DNA of 64,000 bases, taken from assembly GCA_947627235.1 (NCBI GenBank), contig CANQVG010000004.1, positions 1 through 64,000 of the forward strand, written 5' to 3'. The stretch is from an uncultured Clostridia bacterium. GTDB taxonomy: Bacteria > Bacillota > Clostridia > Oscillospirales > Ruminococcaceae. Position 1 is the stretch's first letter. The number at the start of each line of letters is the position of its first letter. Below, one piece after another: positions 60,967 to 64,000 of this stretch. The notes beneath the pieces were generated by a model. The model was not told the origin of the DNA and did no database searches. It saw only the letters and a program-made list of their open reading frames with translations. The position numbers were made by a program, and so were the translations under genes.

Positions 60967-60995
60967 TTTACAATCGGGAAATCTTAATATATAAT
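60967..60995 (+). promoter_or_regulatory. Sigma-A promoter of the ATP synthase operon
   Basis: TTTACA (60967-60972), 17-base spacer, TATAAT (60990-60995), 31 bases before the GTG of the first gene. Confidence 0.8.
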
Positions 60996-61026
60996 ATGAG
61001 ATATATAGATTTTAGGAGGCGGAAAC

Positions 61027-61485
61027 GTGAACGCAGGCAAAAAGGCAATGAGAGAATTTATGACCGACATAGCGCTCGGTCAGGCGGCGTATATTGTTAT
61101 CGTCTGTCTCGGGTTCCTCATAGCCGGAAAATTCGCGCTTTCGGTTATCCTCGGAGCGGTATACGGCTCGGCGGTAATGGTCCTTTATTACTTTTTATTT
61201 GCCCGCACAATGACAAGAGCCGCTGACGAAAGTGACCCCGACGTCGCAAAAAAACGTATACAGTCCTCATACAGTATGAGAATGTTTTTACTGGTAATAC
61301 TCATCGGAGCGGGGCTTTTTCTCTCGACCGAATACTCGGTGATAAAGCCTTTCCACTGGCTTCCGGTTATCCTTTCGGTAATCATGCCGAGAATCTCGAT
61401 AGCGGTGTGGGAAATGCTCCAAAGGTCTTCGGCACTGAAAAAGCCGAATAGTTCGGAAAGAGGTGACGGTTCGGATGGAAATTGA
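61027..61485 (+). CDS. ATP synthase subunit I-like membrane protein
   Basis: A 152-residue protein with four hydrophobic segments (LGQAAYIVIVCLGFLIAG; LSVILGAVYGSAVMVLYYFLF; MRMFLLVILIGAGLFLS; and LPVILSVIMPRISIAVW). Its place before atpB and its topology fit the AtpI-like proteins that help assemble the c-ring. The GTG start at 61027 follows AGGAGGCGGAAAC. It overlaps atpB by 11 bases. Sequence conservation in this family is low, so the name rests largely on position. Confidence 0.78.
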   Translation: MNAGKKAMREFMTDIALGQAAYIVIVCLGFLIAGKFALSVILGAVYGSAVMVLYYFLFARTMTRAADESDPDVAKKRIQSSYSMRMFLLVILIGAGLFLSTEYSVIKPFHWLPVILSVIMPRISIAVWEMLQRSSALKKPNSSERGDGSDGN

Positions 61486-62221
61486 AGTAACGGGCGCCAA
61501 GATACTCCTTGAGCTGCCTTTCGGAATAACCATAACCGAAACACAGGTGAATATGTGGATAGTTATGGCTGCGATTGCGGCGGTATGCATCTGGCTCACC
61601 CACGACTTAAAGGTTAAACCTACCTCAAAGCGGCAGATTATAGCGGAATACATCGTCAAGACCGCAGAGAAATTCGTGACGGGCAATATGGGACTGAAGT
61701 GGAAATGGTTTGTGCCGTATATTGCGGCGCTGTTCTCGCTCGCGATGTTCTCAAGTCTGATTTCGCTTCTCGGGATGTTCGCCCCCACAGGCGACCTCAA
61801 CACCACACTCGGCTGGGCGATAATGACATTTATACTCATCACGTTCTACAAGATAAAGACCAACGGGTTCTTCGGCTACGCCAAGGGACTCACCGAACCG
61901 ATATTTGTGATGACTCCGATGAACATTCTCGGCGAGTTTGCGACTCCGATTTCCATGGCTTTCCGTATGTTCGGAAACATTGCCTCGGGCTCGGTTGTTT
62001 CTGCGCTGATATACGCCGCGCTCGCCGCCGCCAACAATGCTTTGTTCGGCTGGCTGCCGGGAATCCTCGGCGAAATGGGAGAAAAGCTGCCGATTCTTCA
62101 GCTCGGTCTACCGGCGATACTTTCGCTCTATTTTGACGTCTTCAGCGGCGTTTTGCAGGCGTTCATATTCTGCATGCTGACTATGCTCTATATCGCCTCC
62201 GCCGCCGAGACCGATTCATAA
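61475..62221 (+). CDS. atpB: F0F1 ATP synthase subunit a
   Basis: A 248-residue membrane subunit that forms the ion half-channels with the c-ring. Helices are seen at about 25-45 and in the C-terminal half. The conserved stretch FRMFGNIASGSVVSALIYAAL contains the stator arginine, and LFDVFSGVLQAFIFCMLTMLYI-like residues follow near the end. The ATG at 61475 (MEIEVTGAKILLELPFG) is preferred, with GAGGTGA upstream. It is followed 43 bases later by atpE. Confidence 0.93.
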   Translation: MEIEVTGAKILLELPFGITITETQVNMWIVMAAIAAVCIWLTHDLKVKPTSKRQIIAEYIVKTAEKFVTGNMGLKWKWFVPYIAALFSLAMFSSLISLLGMFAPTGDLNTTLGWAIMTFILITFYKIKTNGFFGYAKGLTEPIFVMTPMNILGEFATPISMAFRMFGNIASGSVVSALIYAALAAANNALFGWLPGILGEMGEKLPILQLGLPAILSLYFDVFSGVLQAFIFCMLTMLYIASAAETDS

Positions 62222-62249
62222 AAATAGATTCAAACATGTTCATACTTGA

Positions 62250-62594
<345 letters not shown>

Positions 62595-62615
62595 TAAGAA
62601 AGGCAGTTAATTATT

Positions 62616-63125
62616 ATGGTAACAATGGCGGGAACCCTTGATTTTCTCTCCGTAAACGTCTGGCATATCCTTATGGCGATAGGAAACCTTCTGATACTTG
62701 TTCTGATTCTCAAGAAGTTCCTTTTTAAGCCCGTTCAGAATATCATCAGGCAGCGCGAGGAGGAGGTCGAAAAGGTTTATTCCGACGCGGATAAGGCTCT
62801 TTCCGACGCCAACGCCGAAAAGGAGCTTTACCGCAAAAAGCTCGACGACGCCAAGGCTGAGGCCGACAGTCTGATTAAAACCGCAAGCGACCGCGCAAAG
62901 GCGGAATCCTCCGAGATTATTTCGGGCGCAAAGGCAGAGGCAGAGCGCAAGCTGAAAATCGCCGATGAAGACATTGAGCTTGCCAAGAAAAAGGCAGCCG
63001 ACGAAATGCGCGATTCTATTTCCGAAATGGTCATCTCCCTCGCCGAAAAGGTCGTCGAAAAGGAGATAGACCCGTCGGCGCACGCCTCTCTGATAGACGA
63101 GGCGATAGACAGTCTCGGGGAGTAA
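62616..63125 (+). CDS. atpF: F0F1 ATP synthase subunit b
   Basis: A 169-residue peripheral stalk subunit with one N-terminal membrane helix (WHILMAIGNLLILVLILKKF) and a long charged coiled coil from about residue 40 to 150. It links the membrane part to the F1 head through delta. One gene for b, no b'. It starts 21 bases after atpE and ends three bases before atpH. Confidence 0.94.
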   Translation: MVTMAGTLDFLSVNVWHILMAIGNLLILVLILKKFLFKPVQNIIRQREEEVEKVYSDADKALSDANAEKELYRKKLDDAKAEADSLIKTASDRAKAESSEIISGAKAEAERKLKIADEDIELAKKKAADEMRDSISEMVISLAEKVVEKEIDPSAHASLIDEAIDSLGE

Positions 63126-63128
63126 GCT

Positions 63129-63668
63129 ATGGTAAAGGACTTTTCACGCGAATACGGCACGGCGGTATATCAGCTCGCAGTCGAGGAGAACTGCTCAAAG
63201 GAGGTTTTTGACGACTTCCAAAAAGTCGCGGAGGTTTTCGGGCAGAATCCGGAATTTATCCGTCTGCTCTCGAATCCGAGGCTGAGCGCTGCCGAGCGCG
63301 CCGAAACAGTCGGAAAGGTATTCGGCGGCAGGATAAACAAAACCCTTCTCAACACACTGAAGATACTTGCCGAAAAACGTCGGTGCGACGCCGTCTGCAA
63401 GTGCTGCGAGGTCTATAAACGCCTTTACTGCGAGGACAACAATATCCTCCCTGTCACGGCGGTTTCCGCGGTCGGGCTTTCCGAGGCGCAGAAAGAACGC
63501 CTCTGTGAAAAGCTGAGAAAAAAGACCTCCTCCGAGATACTTCTTAGCTGCAAGGTCGACCCGAGCTGCATCGGAGGCATCAGACTGGAATACGGCGGAA
63601 AGAGATACGACGCGAGCGTCAGGGGAAAGCTGTCCGACCTCGGGCGCGCGATAAAAAATTCGGACTGA
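63129..63668 (+). CDS. atpH: F0F1 ATP synthase subunit delta
   Basis: A 179-residue stalk subunit with the family pattern SREYGTAVYQLAVEE at the start and a helical N-terminal domain with LLSNPRLSAAERAETV. The C-terminal part includes VDPSCIGGIRLEYGGKRYDASVRGKL. Order atpB-E-F-H-A is standard. The ATG follows GGGGAGTAAGCT. Confidence 0.93.
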   Translation: MVKDFSREYGTAVYQLAVEENCSKEVFDDFQKVAEVFGQNPEFIRLLSNPRLSAAERAETVGKVFGGRINKTLLNTLKILAEKRRCDAVCKCCEVYKRLYCEDNNILPVTAVSAVGLSEAQKERLCEKLRKKTSSEILLSCKVDPSCIGGIRLEYGGKRYDASVRGKLSDLGRAIKNSD

Positions 63669-63686
63669 ATTTTACGGAGATAAGCT

Positions 63687-64000
63687 ATGAACATTGACGA
63701 TATCAGCAGCCTGATAAAGGCTCAGATAAAAAACTACGATAAAAAGGCGGAGCTTTCCGAGACGGGAAGCGTTATCACCGTCGGCGACGGCATAGCCTCG
63801 GTCTACGGTCTTGACAATTGCCTTTCAAACGAACTCGTTGAATTTTCGAACGGCACCTACGGAATGGCGCTTAACCTCGAAGAAGACTCGGTTTCCGTCG
63901 TTATGCTCGGCTCCGACGTCGGCATACGCGAGGGCGACACTGTAAAGCGCACCGGTTCGGTGGTTTCGGTACCGGTCGGAAAAGGACTTATAGGGCGCGT
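63687..64000 (+). CDS. atpA: F0F1 ATP synthase subunit alpha, N-terminal part (cut by window edge)
   Basis: The gene runs off the right edge, with about 104 codons visible. It begins [20 protein letters not shown], then [16 protein letters not shown] and [19 protein letters not shown], the beta-barrel crown of the alpha subunit, and ends in [25 protein letters not shown] precedes the ATG at 63687. The nucleotide site lies outside the window. Confidence 0.95.
   Translation, partial: MNIDDISSLIKAQIKNYDKKAELSETGSVITVGDGIASVYGLDNCLSNELVEFSNGTYGMALNLEEDSVSVVMLGSDVGIREGDTVKRTGSVVSVPVGKGLIGR

Overview
The window looks like a chromosomal stretch from an anaerobic, low-oxygen-lifestyle Clostridia member of the Firmicutes, probably an uncultured gut or rumen Oscillospirales-like lineage. 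The sequence reasons are strong AGGAGG-type ribosome sites, textbook sigma-A promoters with 17-base spacers, three Firmicute-type RNA switches (PyrR attenuator, T-box, lysine riboswitch), an anaerobic ribonucleotide reductase system, ferredoxin-linked 2-oxoacid oxidoreductase, the DapL route to lysine, and a set of hemicellulose enzymes. The species-level guess is inference. No tRNA, rRNA, insertion sequence, phage gene or CRISPR array was seen; nearly all genes are ordinary chromosomal metabolism, packed tightly.

Layout. 1-1215: the start of nrdD (cut by the window edge) and nrdG on the minus strand, each with its own promoter and NrdR-box-like palindromes. 1327-2379: a drug/metabolite-type transporter. 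2536-8347: a complete de novo pyrimidine operon, pyrC-pyrK-pyrD-pyrF-pyrE-pyrB-pyrI, behind a PyrR-type attenuator. 8432-21831: a purine operon, purE-purC-purF-purM-purN(GNAT fusion)-purO-like-AICAR formyltransferase-glyA-purD-purL, behind a leader with an unassigned attenuator-like structure. 21922-30267: a complete histidine operon, hisZ-hisG-hisD-hisC-hisB-hisH-hisA-hisF-hisIE-histidinol phosphatase.

30365-32745: a small cysteine-rich peptide gene, 31 codons long, transcribed away from an AgrA/AgrC-like two-component pair. 32801-40527: a minus-strand glycan operon (GH3, GH43, AlkD-like, aldo/keto reductase, GH95). 40581-43124: proC and cardiolipin synthase. 43130-44814: two paralogous secreted proteins with hexapeptide repeats and a sortase-like tail.

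44879-51887: a seven-gene minus-strand operon that begins with a T-box leader whose specifier reads best as AUC (isoleucine). It encodes a three-part HTH-cupin-acyl-CoA synthetase, a P-loop ATPase, a four-subunit 2-oxoacid:ferredoxin oxidoreductase and IlvE. Together these would make isoleucine (and possibly valine and leucine) from branched short-chain fatty acids by reductive carboxylation; this is the most interesting system in the window. 51982-53810: GH51 arabinofuranosidase and a small Cys-rich protein. 53857-59351: pspC-like gene, then a lysine-riboswitch operon dapA-lysA-dapF-dapL followed closely by a formate/nitrite-family channel. 59391-60787: a lipoprotein GH10 xylanase. 60967-64000: the start of an F-type ATP synthase operon (atpI-like, atpB, atpE, atpF, atpH, atpA cut by the edge) whose c subunit carries a two-carboxylate, probably sodium-binding, motif.

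How it fits together: pentose and fucose units released from plant hemicellulose by GH10 outside and GH3/GH43/GH51/GH95 inside the cell feed a fermentative anaerobe that makes its own nucleotides, histidine, lysine and proline, can scavenge branched acids for amino acids, and couples ATP synthesis to an ion gradient that may be sodium.
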